In this document: piece by piece, positions 41,872 to 50,354 of the stretch
Position numbering within the stretch: position 1 is the stretch's first letter
Layout of the letters: the number at the start of each line of letters is the position of its first letter
The notes under the pieces: generated by a model
The model's database searches: none
The model's input: the letters and a program-made list of their open reading frames with translations, nothing else
Told to the model about the DNA's origin: nothing
Translations under genes and position numbers: made by a program
Origin: UBA10649 sp965278945
GTDB lineage: Bacteria; Actinomycetota; Actinomycetes; S36-B12
NCBI GenBank assembly: GCA_965278945.1
Contig: OZ257128.1
Coordinates: 3,483,622-3,547,621 of the forward strand
DNA: 64,000 nt
Direction of reading: 5' to 3'

Positions 41872-41912
41872 GGGACTGACAGTCCCATTAAGCCAATAGG
41901 AAAGGAATGGGA
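41872..41912. repeat. Overlapping hairpins in the gap before the binding-protein gene
   Basis: GGGACT-GAC-AGTCCC (41872-41886) and TCCCATT/AATGGGA (41883-41889 with 41906-41912) share CCC, so they compete. They lie between the second permease stop and the binding-protein start on the minus strand. They may tune the ratio of binding protein to permeases by stabilising mRNA or pausing transcription. Confidence 0.5.
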
Positions 41913-41951
41913 TTTTGCCGCTCGCGCGGGTTGAGTCTGCCACTGTCAGTG

Positions 41952-42641
41952 CTAGACGGCACTTCGGATCCGACCCCCACGAAGCGGCTTGGGCGTCAAC
42001 GCCTTCTGTACCCCGCCGAGCACCAGCTCGATCGTCACGCACACGACTGCGACGAGGATCACTCCCGCCAGCATCAAGGTGGTGTCCTGTCGTCCGAAGC
42101 CGTCGACGACGAACCTGCCCAGGCCGCCTCCCCCGACCAGCGCCGCGAGCGTCGCGGTCGCGACAACCTGAACCGTCGACGTCCGAATGCCGGCCGCGAC
42201 GACGGGAACAGACAGGGGAAGTTCGACCCGCCAGAGCACCTGAGATCCCGTCATGCCCATGGCCCGCGCGCTCTCGCGCGCCGTGCGGTCGGTGTCGCGG
42301 ATGCCGACGAAGGCATTCGTGAGAACCGGCGGGATCGCGAACACGGCGAGGGCAAGGACGGCAGCGAGGTCGCTGACGCCGACCGTCTCCCAGGACGCGA
42401 GAATGATGAGGAGCGCAAAGGTCGGGATCGCACGGCCGAGGTTCCCGATGCTCGTCACGAGTGTGCCGTAGCGACCCTTGTGGCCGAGCCAGACGCCCAG
42501 CGGCAGGGCGATCACGAACGCGATGAGCAGGGCCTGGGCGCTGATCCACAGATGCTCGAGGAGACGGGCAGGGACCCCGGACGACCCAGTCCAGTTGTCC
42601 GCGTTGGCGAACCACTCCCAGATAGACGCCATCGCGGTCAC
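41952..42641 (-). CDS. Betaine-type ABC transporter permease (second)
   Basis: The 229-residue integral membrane protein has five or six helices and the BPD_transp_1 EAA-type loop: ARAMGMTGSQVLWRVELPLSVPVVAAGIR. The start at GTG 42641, six bases after AAGGA, overlaps the first permease stop by 4 nt; the open frame upstream of it is not coding. Homologous to OpuCB/OpuCD. It forms a heterodimer with the preceding permease. Confidence 0.9.
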   Translation of the reverse strand: MTAMASIWEWFANADNWTGSSGVPARLLEHLWISAQALLIAFVIALPLGVWLGHKGRYGTLVTSIGNLGRAIPTFALLIILASWETVGVSDLAAVLALAVFAIPPVLTNAFVGIRDTDRTARESARAMGMTGSQVLWRVELPLSVPVVAAGIRTSTVQVVATATLAALVGGGGLGRFVVDGFGRQDTTLMLAGVILVAVVCVTIELVLGGVQKALTPKPLRGGRIRSAV

Positions 42642-43324
42642 CACGATCCTTCGACGCGCAACCACGGCGTCAAGGCGCGCTCGACGAGGATCAGAGTGCC
42701 CTCGAGAGCAAGCGCGAGGATGACGACCGCGATCGTGCCCGCCAGGATCTGCGCGTGATAGAAGTTGTTGACGAAGCCGCCGAGGATCACCGTGCCGAAT
42801 CCACCGTGGCCGACCAGCGAGCCGATCGTGACGAGCCCGACCGTTGACACCGTGGCGATCCTGACGCCCGCGAGAATCGTGGGCGTCGCGAGCGGCACCT
42901 GAACCCGCCACAGCAGTTGCGTGCCGCTGTAGCCGACGCCGCGTGCGGCATCAACGACCGACTCCGACACGGCCTCGAGCCCGACGACCATGTTGCGAAG
43001 GACGACGAGAAGCGCGTACAGCGCGAGAGCGACGATGACCGTCCACGGAGTGAGCCCGAGCAGTGGCCACAGTCCAGCGATGAGAGCTAGCGACGGGATC
43101 GTGTAGATGATGCCGGAGCCGGCCAGGACGGGCACCTGAAGTCGCGGAAAGCGGCGGATGAGCAAGGTCAACGGGATGGCGACGGCGATCGCCAGTGCCA
43201 TCGCCGCGATGGTGATGATCACGTGCTCGCGACCGGCCTCGAGCAGATCGTCAGTGTTGTTCTCGAGGTACGTCCAGCTGAACCACGGGTTCGGCGCCGA
43301 CTCAGCGAATACGGCCACCGTCAC
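42638..43324 (-). CDS. Betaine-type ABC transporter permease (first)
   Basis: The 228-residue protein has six hydrophobic segments and the EAA loop ARGVGYSGTQLLWRVQVPLATPTILAGVR, followed by TIGSLVGHGGFGTVILGG, as in OpuCB/OpuCD permeases. It starts at GTG 43324 or GTG 43318. It is the first gene leftward, divergent from the ATPase gene with 69 bp between starts, where a shared regulatory region must lie; TATAGC sits close upstream of its start. Confidence 0.9.
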   Translation of the reverse strand: MTVAVFAESAPNPWFSWTYLENNTDDLLEAGREHVIITIAAMALAIAVAIPLTLLIRRFPRLQVPVLAGSGIIYTIPSLALIAGLWPLLGLTPWTVIVALALYALLVVLRNMVVGLEAVSESVVDAARGVGYSGTQLLWRVQVPLATPTILAGVRIATVSTVGLVTIGSLVGHGGFGTVILGGFVNNFYHAQILAGTIAVVILALALEGTLILVERALTPWLRVEGSW

Positions 43325-43393
43325 ACGCTATATCGGCGTGCCGACGTGCGCGTGCCGGAGCCGCCGATGCGGATCGGCCCTACGCTCAAGGGC

Positions 43394-44350
43394 ATGGCTC
43401 TCGACCCGATGATCCGCCTAGAAAGCGTCGCCAAGCGTTATCCCGACGGAACGATGGCCGTCAACGAGCTCTCCTTTGACGTGCTTCCCGGCGAGCTCGC
43501 CGCGCTCGTTGGCCCTTCTGGGTGCGGCAAGACGACCACGATGCGCATGATCAACAGGCTGGTGGAGCCGTCGTCAGGGCGAATCCTCGTGGATGGTCGC
43601 GATGTCTCCACGATTGACGCGGTCGAGTTGCGTCGCTCCATCGGCTACGTGATCCAGCAGGTAGGACTGTTTCCTCACCAGACGGTGCGCAAGAACATTG
43701 CCACGGTTCCCAGTCTGTCGGGGTGGGACAAGAGCCGGATCCGAGCGCGGGTCGACGAGATGCTCGACCTTGTCGGACTTGATCCCGGTACCTACGGCGA
43801 TCGCTATCCGCAGCAGCTGTCGGGCGGTCAGCGGCAGCGAGTCGGGGTGGCCCGCGCACTTGCCGTGGATCCGCCGGTGCTGCTGATGGACGAGCCGTTC
43901 GGCGCCGTCGATCCCATCGAGCGCGATCGGCTGCAGGAGGAGATGCTGCGTCTGCTTGGCACGGTGAACAAGACTGTCGTGTTCGTGACCCATGACATCG
44001 ACGAGGCCGTGCGCCTGGGTGATCGGATCGCGGTGATGCGGCAAGGCGGATACCTCGAGCAGTACGCGACTCCTGTCGAGATTCTCGGCCGTCCCGCGAC
44101 CGCGTTCGTCGCGGATTTCGTCGGCACGGATAGGTCGGTGAAACTGCTCGCGGTGACCGCGGTTGATCAGGGCGTCCTCGAGCCCGTTACTGCCGCGGAT
44201 TCCGGCGCACCCCAGATCTCGGCAGACGCGAGTCTCCGCGATGCCCTAGGGGTGCTTCTCGAATCGGGCGCTGGTCGTGTTCGCGTCGGCGGCGCTGGCA
44301 TCTTGTCGATGGATGGCGTCCGTCGAGCGTTGCGATCCAGCCAGGCCTGA
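43394..44350 (+). CDS. Betaine-type ABC transporter ATP-binding protein
   Basis: The 318-residue ATPase has Walker A GPSGCGKTTTMRMIN near residue 40, the Q-loop, signature LSGGQRQRVGVARALA, Walker B VLLMDEPFG and the switch His in FVTHDIDEAV. After residue 235 is a regulatory tail with CBS-like character (DASLRDALGVLLESGAGRVRV), shared with OpuCA-type proteins that sense ionic strength. The start ATG 43394 follows AAGG. The gene is oriented opposite to its permeases and binding protein, so balanced expression needs divergent promoters. Its stop nearly abuts the ion-channel gene. Confidence 0.92.
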   Translation: MALDPMIRLESVAKRYPDGTMAVNELSFDVLPGELAALVGPSGCGKTTTMRMINRLVEPSSGRILVDGRDVSTIDAVELRRSIGYVIQQVGLFPHQTVRKNIATVPSLSGWDKSRIRARVDEMLDLVGLDPGTYGDRYPQQLSGGQRQRVGVARALAVDPPVLLMDEPFGAVDPIERDRLQEEMLRLLGTVNKTVVFVTHDIDEAVRLGDRIAVMRQGGYLEQYATPVEILGRPATAFVADFVGTDRSVKLLAVTAVDQGVLEPVTAADSGAPQISADASLRDALGVLLESGAGRVRVGGAGILSMDGVRRALRSSQA

Positions 44351-44352
44351 CC

Positions 44353-45204
44353 TCACCTCGTGTGGTGCTCGCGTTCTCGGCGCCTGATTTCCGCCTGAAG
44401 CTCAGTCAGCGACTCCTGGAGATCGGAAATCCGCTGCAGGATGTCGGAATCCTCCTGCGTGCGGTCGACCTCGGCCTCGTGCTCACGCGCCTTCTCCATC
44501 GAGCCGATGACGATGCCGATGAGCAGGTTGAACACGACGAACGCCGCGACGAGGACGTACGTCACGAAGAAGACGATCGCCCACGGCGTCACGGCCTTGG
44601 CCTCGTCGAGGTATGTCGGGAAGTTCTCCAGCGTGAGCAGGATGAACAGCGTGAGCATCGCCTTGCCGATGGTTCCCCACGTCTCGGGCAGCGCCTCGCC
44701 GAACATCGCCCAGCCGATCATCCCGTAGAGGAACAGCAGGAGAACGGTCAGGACGATCATGCTGACCATTGACGGAATCGACTTGACGACGGTGAGCAGC
44801 AGAACGCGAGCGTCGGGAAGGAAGCGCACGAGTCGGACGATGCGCAGGAGTCGAAGCAGGCGAAGGAGCTGTGCCTGCTCGCGAACCGCGGGAATCAGGA
44901 CTCCGCCGATGATGATGAAGTCGAAGACGTTCCACGGGTTCTTGAAGAAGGCCTGGGGGCGGCGTCCGTAGGACACGAGGCGGAGCACCAGCTCCGCGAC
45001 GAAGATCACGTAGAAGACCTCGTTGAGCACGATGAGCGTTGATCCGAACGAGTCGACTACTCCGGGGAATGTCTCCAGGCCGAGCACGATGGCGTTGGCG
45101 ATGATGACCGCCGAGATCGCGAGATTGAATCGGTCGGAGTCGACAAGACGCGCCAGTCGACCCGTGCGTGTTGCGTCCGCGGCAGCCAGGGTGATGTCGC
45201 TCAT
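44353..45204 (-). CDS. NaChBac-like voltage-gated ion channel
   Basis: The 283-residue protein has six transmembrane segments. S4 carries arginines at every third place (residues 115, 118, 121, 124 and 127). The pore loop has TLENF (191-195), compared with TLESW in NaChBac and NavAb, keeping the Glu that sets sodium selectivity but changing the next two residues. A C-terminal coiled coil (about 245-280) follows S6, as in BacNav tetramers. It is the last gene of the tetrapyrrole operon, 9 bp after hemL. Sodium conduction is inferred. Confidence 0.87.
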   Translation of the reverse strand: MSDITLAAADATRTGRLARLVDSDRFNLAISAVIIANAIVLGLETFPGVVDSFGSTLIVLNEVFYVIFVAELVLRLVSYGRRPQAFFKNPWNVFDFIIIGGVLIPAVREQAQLLRLLRLLRIVRLVRFLPDARVLLLTVVKSIPSMVSMIVLTVLLLFLYGMIGWAMFGEALPETWGTIGKAMLTLFILLTLENFPTYLDEAKAVTPWAIVFFVTYVLVAAFVVFNLLIGIVIGSMEKAREHEAEVDRTQEDSDILQRISDLQESLTELQAEIRRREREHHTR

Positions 45205-45213
45205 GCGCAGACG

Positions 45214-46506
45214 TTATCCGGTAGCGGCGGCGGCCATGGCCGCTGGACCCGCGGCGGATTCGATGGCGTCGAAGTCAGCAGGCGTCATCGCCGCGGAGAC
45301 GAACCAGGCCTCGAATGCTGAAGGCGGCAGCCACACTCCCCGGTCGAGCATCGAGTGGAAGAAGCGAGCGAAGGCCGCGGTGTCCTGGGACTTGGCATCG
45401 TCGAAGTTCCGGACTGCGTCTTCGCTGAAGAACACGCTGAATAGGTTGCCGGCCGACTGGATCGTGTGGCCCACACCGGCACGGGTCAGCGCGGAGTCGA
45501 CAATCGCCGCAACGGTCCTGGCGTTCTCATCGAGGATCCGGTAGGTCTCTGCAGTGCAGTGGCTCAACGTCGCGAGTCCCGCAGCAGTGGCGGTCGGATT
45601 GCCGCTGAGCGTGCCGGCTTGATAGACCGGTCCGGCGGGCGCCAGCAGGTCCATGACCTCCGCGCGTCCGCCGACGGCAGCAAGGGGCAGTCCGCCGCCG
45701 ATCACCTTGCCGAACGTCAGGAGGTCAGGTGCCCAGCCCTCGATCTGTCCCTCGATTCCCCACCACCCACGCTCTGAGACCCGGAAGCCAGTGAGTACCT
45801 CGTCGAGGATCAGCAAGGCCCCGTGGCCAGCGGCGATGCCCGACAGGCGTTGGTTGAACCCTGGAGCGGGCGGGACTACTCCCATGTTCGCCGGAGCGCC
45901 CTCGGTGATGATCGCGGCAATCTCATGCTCGGCGAATGCCTGCTCGACCGCTGCCACGTCGCCATACGGCACGACGATCGTGTCCGCCGCCGTTGCTGCT
46001 GGCACTCCGGGTGAGTCGGGTAGTCCAAGGGTTGCGACTCCCGAACCGGCGCCGACGAGCATCGAGTCCGCATGCCCGTGGTAGCAGCCGACGAACTTGA
46101 CCACCTTGGTGCGCCCGGTCGCGGCTCGTGCCAGGCGAATGGCCGTCATGACCGCCTCGGTGCCCGAACTGGTGAAGCGCAGCCGATCCACGACCGGGAC
46201 ACGGGAGACGATCTGCTCGGCAAGCAGCACTTCGTCGGCGCAGGGAGCACCGAACGATGGCGAGGAGGCCGCCGCCCTCGCGATCGCCCCGACAACCGCC
46301 GGGTGGGCGTGACCAAGAATCATGGGTCCCCACGCCCCCACGAGGTCTACGTACTCGCGTCCGTCGACGTCCGTGAGTCGCGAGCCGTGCGCCGTAGCGA
46401 CGTACCGGGGAACGCCGCCGACGGAGCCGAATGCGCGGACCGGCGAGCTGACCCCACCGGGCATGACCCGGCGCGCGCGGTCGAACCAGTCCTCGGAAGT
46501 ACTCAT
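45214..46506 (-). CDS. hemL: Glutamate-1-semialdehyde 2,1-aminomutase
   Basis: HemL converts glutamate-1-semialdehyde to 5-aminolevulinate using pyridoxal phosphate, the second step of the C5 pathway. The 430-residue protein begins DWFDRARRVMPGGVSSPVRAF, has CYHGHADSMLVGAGSGVATLG, LILDEVLTGFR, and the Lys-containing TFGKVIGGGLPLAAVGG. Length is normal. It overlaps the hemB stop by 4 nt, and the channel gene follows. Confidence 0.95.
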   Translation of the reverse strand: MSTSEDWFDRARRVMPGGVSSPVRAFGSVGGVPRYVATAHGSRLTDVDGREYVDLVGAWGPMILGHAHPAVVGAIARAAASSPSFGAPCADEVLLAEQIVSRVPVVDRLRFTSSGTEAVMTAIRLARAATGRTKVVKFVGCYHGHADSMLVGAGSGVATLGLPDSPGVPAATAADTIVVPYGDVAAVEQAFAEHEIAAIITEGAPANMGVVPPAPGFNQRLSGIAAGHGALLILDEVLTGFRVSERGWWGIEGQIEGWAPDLLTFGKVIGGGLPLAAVGGRAEVMDLLAPAGPVYQAGTLSGNPTATAAGLATLSHCTAETYRILDENARTVAAIVDSALTRAGVGHTIQSAGNLFSVFFSEDAVRNFDDAKSQDTAAFARFFHSMLDRGVWLPPSAFEAWFVSAAMTPADFDAIESAAGPAAMAAAATG

Positions 46507-47486
46507 CGCAACGCGCGGGCTACCTCTGTTGCCCAGTAGGTGGCGATGATGCCGGCGCCTGCGCGCGTGACGGACGTCAGCACTTCGAGGATGGCTCGGT
46601 CACGGTCGATCATGCCCGCGGCGGCGGCGGCCTCGATCATCGAGAACTCGCCGGACACGACGTACGCGGCCACCGGAACGTCGACCGACGCGCGCACGTC
46701 GGCAATCACATCGAGGTACGCGAGTGCCGGCTTGACCATGACGATGTCCGCGCCTTCGGCCACGTCCAGGCGAACCTCGCGCAACGCCTCGCGCCCGTTC
46801 GCGGGATCCTGCTGGTAGGCGCGGCGGTCGCCGTCGAGTTGCGATTCGACCGCGTCGCGGAACGGTCCGTAGAAGGCCGAGGCGAACTTTGCCGCGTAGG
46901 CGAGAAGTGCAACATCGGACCGGTCGGACTTGTCCAGTGCCGCGCGCACTGCGCCGACCTGGCCGTCCATCATCCCACTGAGTCCAAGGATGTCGGCTCC
47001 GGATCCGGCGAGCACCACGGCCATGCGCTCGTACACCGCCAGAGTCGCGTCGTTGTCGACGTTGCCACGTGAATCCAGGACACCGCAGTGTCCGTGAGTG
47101 GTGAACTCGTCAAGGCACAGGTCAGCGATCACCGGCAATGCGTCGCCGACCTCGGACCTCGCCCAGCCGATTGCCTGGGCGAGGATGCTCGACTCGTCGC
47201 ATGCTGCGTCCCCGTGCGCATCACGATGGTCTGGAACGCCGAACACCATGAGACCGCCGACGCCGGCGTCGGCAGCATCGCTGACTGCTGAGCGGAACGA
47301 CGACTCCGAGTGCTGCATGACGCCGGGCATCGACGAGATCGTGACCGGAGACGTCAGGCCCTCCTTGACGAAGACCGGCAGCACGAGGCCGGCCGGCCGG
47401 ATCGTCGTCTCCTGCACGAGGCGCCGCACTCCGGGCGTGCGCCGAAGTCGGCGCGGACGCTCGGTCAGGAATCGGCGGTCGCTCAT
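46503..47486 (-). CDS. hemB: Delta-aminolevulinic acid dehydratase (porphobilinogen synthase)
   Basis: HemB joins two 5-aminolevulinate molecules to porphobilinogen. The 327-residue protein has PVFVKEG, the metal-binding region DLCLDEFTTHGHCG, YAAKFASAFYGPFRDAV, and the Schiff-base Lys in MVKPALAYLD. The metal site is mixed: the zinc type has three Cys, and here the middle one is Asp, so the metal need is uncertain. Gene starts inside the hemD end (ATGA overlap). Confidence 0.94.
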   Translation of the reverse strand: MSDRRFLTERPRRLRRTPGVRRLVQETTIRPAGLVLPVFVKEGLTSPVTISSMPGVMQHSESSFRSAVSDAADAGVGGLMVFGVPDHRDAHGDAACDESSILAQAIGWARSEVGDALPVIADLCLDEFTTHGHCGVLDSRGNVDNDATLAVYERMAVVLAGSGADILGLSGMMDGQVGAVRAALDKSDRSDVALLAYAAKFASAFYGPFRDAVESQLDGDRRAYQQDPANGREALREVRLDVAEGADIVMVKPALAYLDVIADVRASVDVPVAAYVVSGEFSMIEAAAAAGMIDRDRAILEVLTSVTRAGAGIIATYWATEVARALR

Positions 47487-48250
47487 GTGATCACGCTAGT
47501 GCGCGTGGACATGACAGCCTCCGCGATGCTCTCGGCGCGAGAGTCGGCCGACACCGCGGTGACCTGCAATCCGAGCCGGGACGCGGCGAGCGCGGTGGTT
47601 GGCCCCCCGGCAACGATGGCCGTGTTCGATGCCACCGCGCCGAAGTGGACGACGGCCCGAGCGGCAGACGGTGATCGCAGGACGAGTGCGTCGAACGCTC
47701 CCGCGGCGAGCTGATCGGCCGATCCGGGCCTGTCGGTGACCGTCGTCGTCTCGTAGACGATCCGTGACAGAACGGTCCAGCCGCGAGACTCGAGCACCTC
47801 GGGAACGTGCTGGTCCCCAATAGTGCTTCGCGGCATCACGGCGAGGCCGGGCGAGATCAGTCCCAGGCAGTCCAGCAGGGCGGCGGCCGTGTGCGCCTTC
47901 GTCGGCATCAGCACGTCGATGACTCCGTGGTCATGAAGCACCTGACCGGACGTCGGCCCGACTGCGGCGAATCTGGCTCCCGCACGTTCGGCCGTGCGGA
48001 TGCGATTGCCCACCTCGCCTGCACCGAGCAGCGAGTCCAGAGCCCGAATGCCAGCCGCGGACGTGAGCACGAGCCAGGCTCCCGGTGCGTGCAGCCCGTC
48101 GACGATCTCAGCAGCGCGATGTGTCGCATCGGCATCCGCAGAGGGCTGAACTCGGATGAAAGCCTCTGCAGTGACCTCGACTCCGCGCTCGGCAAGTGCT
48201 CGAGCATCGGCGTCGGGGGTGTCGTCGGCGCGGACAAGGAGAACCTTCAT
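47483..48250 (-). CDS. hemD: Uroporphyrinogen-III synthase
   Basis: HemD closes hydroxymethylbilane and inverts ring D. The 255-residue protein is divergent, as usual for the family, but shows WLVLTSAAGIRALDSLLG, FAAVGPTSGQVLHDHGV, the Tyr in VYETTTV (near residue 165) and DALVLRSPSAARAVVHF. Its place between hemC and hemB with 4-nt overlaps makes the call firm. It serves both heme and, via CysG, siroheme. Confidence 0.92.
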   Translation of the reverse strand: MKVLLVRADDTPDADARALAERGVEVTAEAFIRVQPSADADATHRAAEIVDGLHAPGAWLVLTSAAGIRALDSLLGAGEVGNRIRTAERAGARFAAVGPTSGQVLHDHGVIDVLMPTKAHTAAALLDCLGLISPGLAVMPRSTIGDQHVPEVLESRGWTVLSRIVYETTTVTDRPGSADQLAAGAFDALVLRSPSAARAVVHFGAVASNTAIVAGGPTTALAASRLGLQVTAVSADSRAESIAEAVMSTRTSVIT

Positions 48251-49182
48251 GACGCGAGTGCTGCTGCGGTTCGTCTATGCGACCTCAGGAGGGCCACCGC
48301 AGTCCGAGCGCCAAGCGCGCGCGCAGCATCGATGCCCCCGCGCGGAACGCTCGCGCTCGCACGCAGCACGGTGCGGTTGCCTCCGTCGGGATCGCAGATG
48401 TCGACGAGCAGGTGAAGCAATCCGGCACGCAGCGTGGCGATTGCCCCAACGGGGAGGAGATCGGTCGGATCGACCGCGGCAAGGACCTCGCGCTCGGCGA
48501 GGGCGGACAGGTGCGTCCCCTCGTGATCGAGCATTCGGAGCAGTCGCCGGGTGGTCGTGTCGTCCCCGCGGCACTCCAGGGCGAGCGCTCCCTGCGCGGG
48601 AGCGGGAACGAGGTCCTCGACGCTCATCGACTCTCGCGCGGGCGTGAAGCAGGCGAGGCGGTTGAGTCCGGCGGCAGCAAGGACGATCGCGTCATACTCG
48701 CCCGCAACCACGCGCGCGATGCGCTCATCTATGTTGCCGCGAATGGGAACAACCGTCACGTCTGGTCGGTGCCGGTGCACCCAGGCCGCCCGTCGGGCTG
48801 AGCAGGTCCCGACGCGAGCACCGGCAGGAAGGCCCTCTATCCCTCGACCACTGAGATCTGCACGTGAGACGAGTACGTCGCGAGGGTCCTCGCGCGGCGG
48901 GACCGCAGCGACGACGAGTCCGGGCGCAGGCCCAGTGGGCAGGTCCTTGAACGAATGGACCGCAAAGTCGATCGACCCTTCGACAAGGGCGTCGCGTACC
49001 GACGAGACGAAGATGCCCTCATGCGCGCGGCCCGGCAGCGGGCGGGAGTCGACGTCCCCCGGAGTCTGGAGCTGCACGATCTCCACGTCGGCTCCGAGCC
49101 CGCGCAACGCGCTGGCAATCTGTCCGGACTGCGCGAGCGCAAGGGCGCTGGCCCGCGTTCCCAACCGCAGCGGCGCGGTCAT
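48247..49182 (-). CDS. hemC: Porphobilinogen deaminase with Asp at the cofactor-Cys position
   Basis: HemC polymerises four porphobilinogens on a dipyrromethane cofactor. The 311-residue protein has the expected active-site motifs: LGTRASALALAQSG, VHSFKDLP with catalytic Asp, PREDPRDVLVS, RRAAWV, IRGNIDERI, and PAQGALALECR. The loop that carries the cofactor cysteine (GGCQVPIG in E. coli) aligns without gaps as PTDLLPVG, so Cys242 is replaced by Asp. If the alignment holds, the cofactor is attached elsewhere or not at all. The gene is coupled to hemA and hemD by ATGA overlaps. Confidence 0.9.
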   Translation of the reverse strand: MTAPLRLGTRASALALAQSGQIASALRGLGADVEIVQLQTPGDVDSRPLPGRAHEGIFVSSVRDALVEGSIDFAVHSFKDLPTGPAPGLVVAAVPPREDPRDVLVSRADLSGRGIEGLPAGARVGTCSARRAAWVHRHRPDVTVVPIRGNIDERIARVVAGEYDAIVLAAAGLNRLACFTPARESMSVEDLVPAPAQGALALECRGDDTTTRRLLRMLDHEGTHLSALAEREVLAAVDPTDLLPVGAIATLRAGLLHLLVDICDPDGGNRTVLRASASVPRGGIDAARALGARTAVALLRSHRRTAAALAS

Positions 49183-50354
49183 GCCGCGCTGCCTTCCGCA
49201 TCTGCCGCAACCTGCGTGAGTCCGAACACCGTTTCGAGTGCAGTGCGGTAGCGCTCGAGTTCCCCGTTCGCAGCCGCCTCGCGGGCTCGTTGCGTCGGGT
49301 CGTGAAGGAGCGCCTGGGTGACTCGGCGGATTGCTTCGACAGCGGCGGGATCTGCGGCTGCGCCGAGTTCTGCCTGAGCCACGTCGTGGACGTGCTGGCG
49401 AAGGCGAACGATGAGGTCATCGAGTTCGCCGCCCTCGATGCGCGGGTAGAGCACGCGGGCCTCATTGCGAACAAGCGTGCTGGCGGGGCTCGTACCTCCG
49501 CCGTCCTGCGCTATGTCCGCGATGCGCACGACCCGAACGTTCGGGTCGTCGTCAAGGTCGGTTGCGACGTCGCCCGATCCGGCAAGATCGACGAGCACAA
49601 GCGGCGTGCTGCGCAGTGCCAAGGCCGCCGACGCTACGTCGCGGGTGATCACGTCGGGACCGTGGCCGCTGGCCGTCACCGTGACGTCGCTCAGTGCGAG
49701 GGCGGAGGCGAGCTCGTCAACGGCGACGAGATGATCCGCGCCCTCGGGGACCTCGCGCCGGTCCGACGGCGAGTAGACCAGCACCGTGTGCGAGCCGCGT
49801 TCGCGAAGCTCGGCGATGCAGGCCTCGGCATACGAGCCGGTGCCGATGACAAGCGTCGTGCCATAGGTCGGCTCGATGTCGTGCAAGCTGTCGAGCGCTA
49901 CGCCGGCCATCGAGGGCTGGTGTGACAGGAGCGCCCGAGCCTTGCGCGACACTCGCAAGGCGTTCTCGAATGCCACATCGAGTGTGCGTGTGGACTGGCC
50001 GCGTGCTCGTGATCCGAGTATTGCGTCCTTGACCTGCCCGGAGATCTGCGCCTCACCGACTACCGCCGACTCGAGTCCTGAGGCAACGCGGAACAGGTGC
50101 TCGAGTCCCTCGCGCCCTCGGCGGCTGGTGATCAACGCCGGGTCGACTCCGACCATGTCGACGAAGGTTCGCTGTGGCCCATGGAAGGTCGAGGCGTCGA
50201 CGTACGCCTCGACGCGAGCACAGGTGGCTAGCACGACGGCGCCACGGACCGACGGCTCGGCGCCCAGGCGTGCATAGAGATCACTGACGCGTGCCCCGAG
50301 CTCGGCGATGGTGGTCGCATTGAGTGATGCGTGATCGAGGCTGAAGACGTGCAT
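49179..50354 (-). CDS. hemA: Glutamyl-tRNA reductase
   Basis: HemA reduces glutamyl-tRNA to glutamate-1-semialdehyde with NADPH; it commits glutamate to tetrapyrroles. The 391-residue protein has the catalytic Cys in VLATCARVEAY (usually NTCNRxE), then GLESAVVGEAQISGQVKDA, and the NADPH site VIGTGSYAEACIAEL. The C-terminal dimerisation helix is short. It starts at ATG 50354 whose A is also the last base of the previous TGA (TGATG). The 5'-most steps of the heme pathway are thus read from the siroheme operon. Confidence 0.93.
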   Translation of the reverse strand: MHVFSLDHASLNATTIAELGARVSDLYARLGAEPSVRGAVVLATCARVEAYVDASTFHGPQRTFVDMVGVDPALITSRRGREGLEHLFRVASGLESAVVGEAQISGQVKDAILGSRARGQSTRTLDVAFENALRVSRKARALLSHQPSMAGVALDSLHDIEPTYGTTLVIGTGSYAEACIAELRERGSHTVLVYSPSDRREVPEGADHLVAVDELASALALSDVTVTASGHGPDVITRDVASAALALRSTPLVLVDLAGSGDVATDLDDDPNVRVVRIADIAQDGGGTSPASTLVRNEARVLYPRIEGGELDDLIVRLRQHVHDVAQAELGAAADPAAVEAIRRVTQALLHDPTQRAREAAANGELERYRTALETVFGLTQVAADAEGSAA

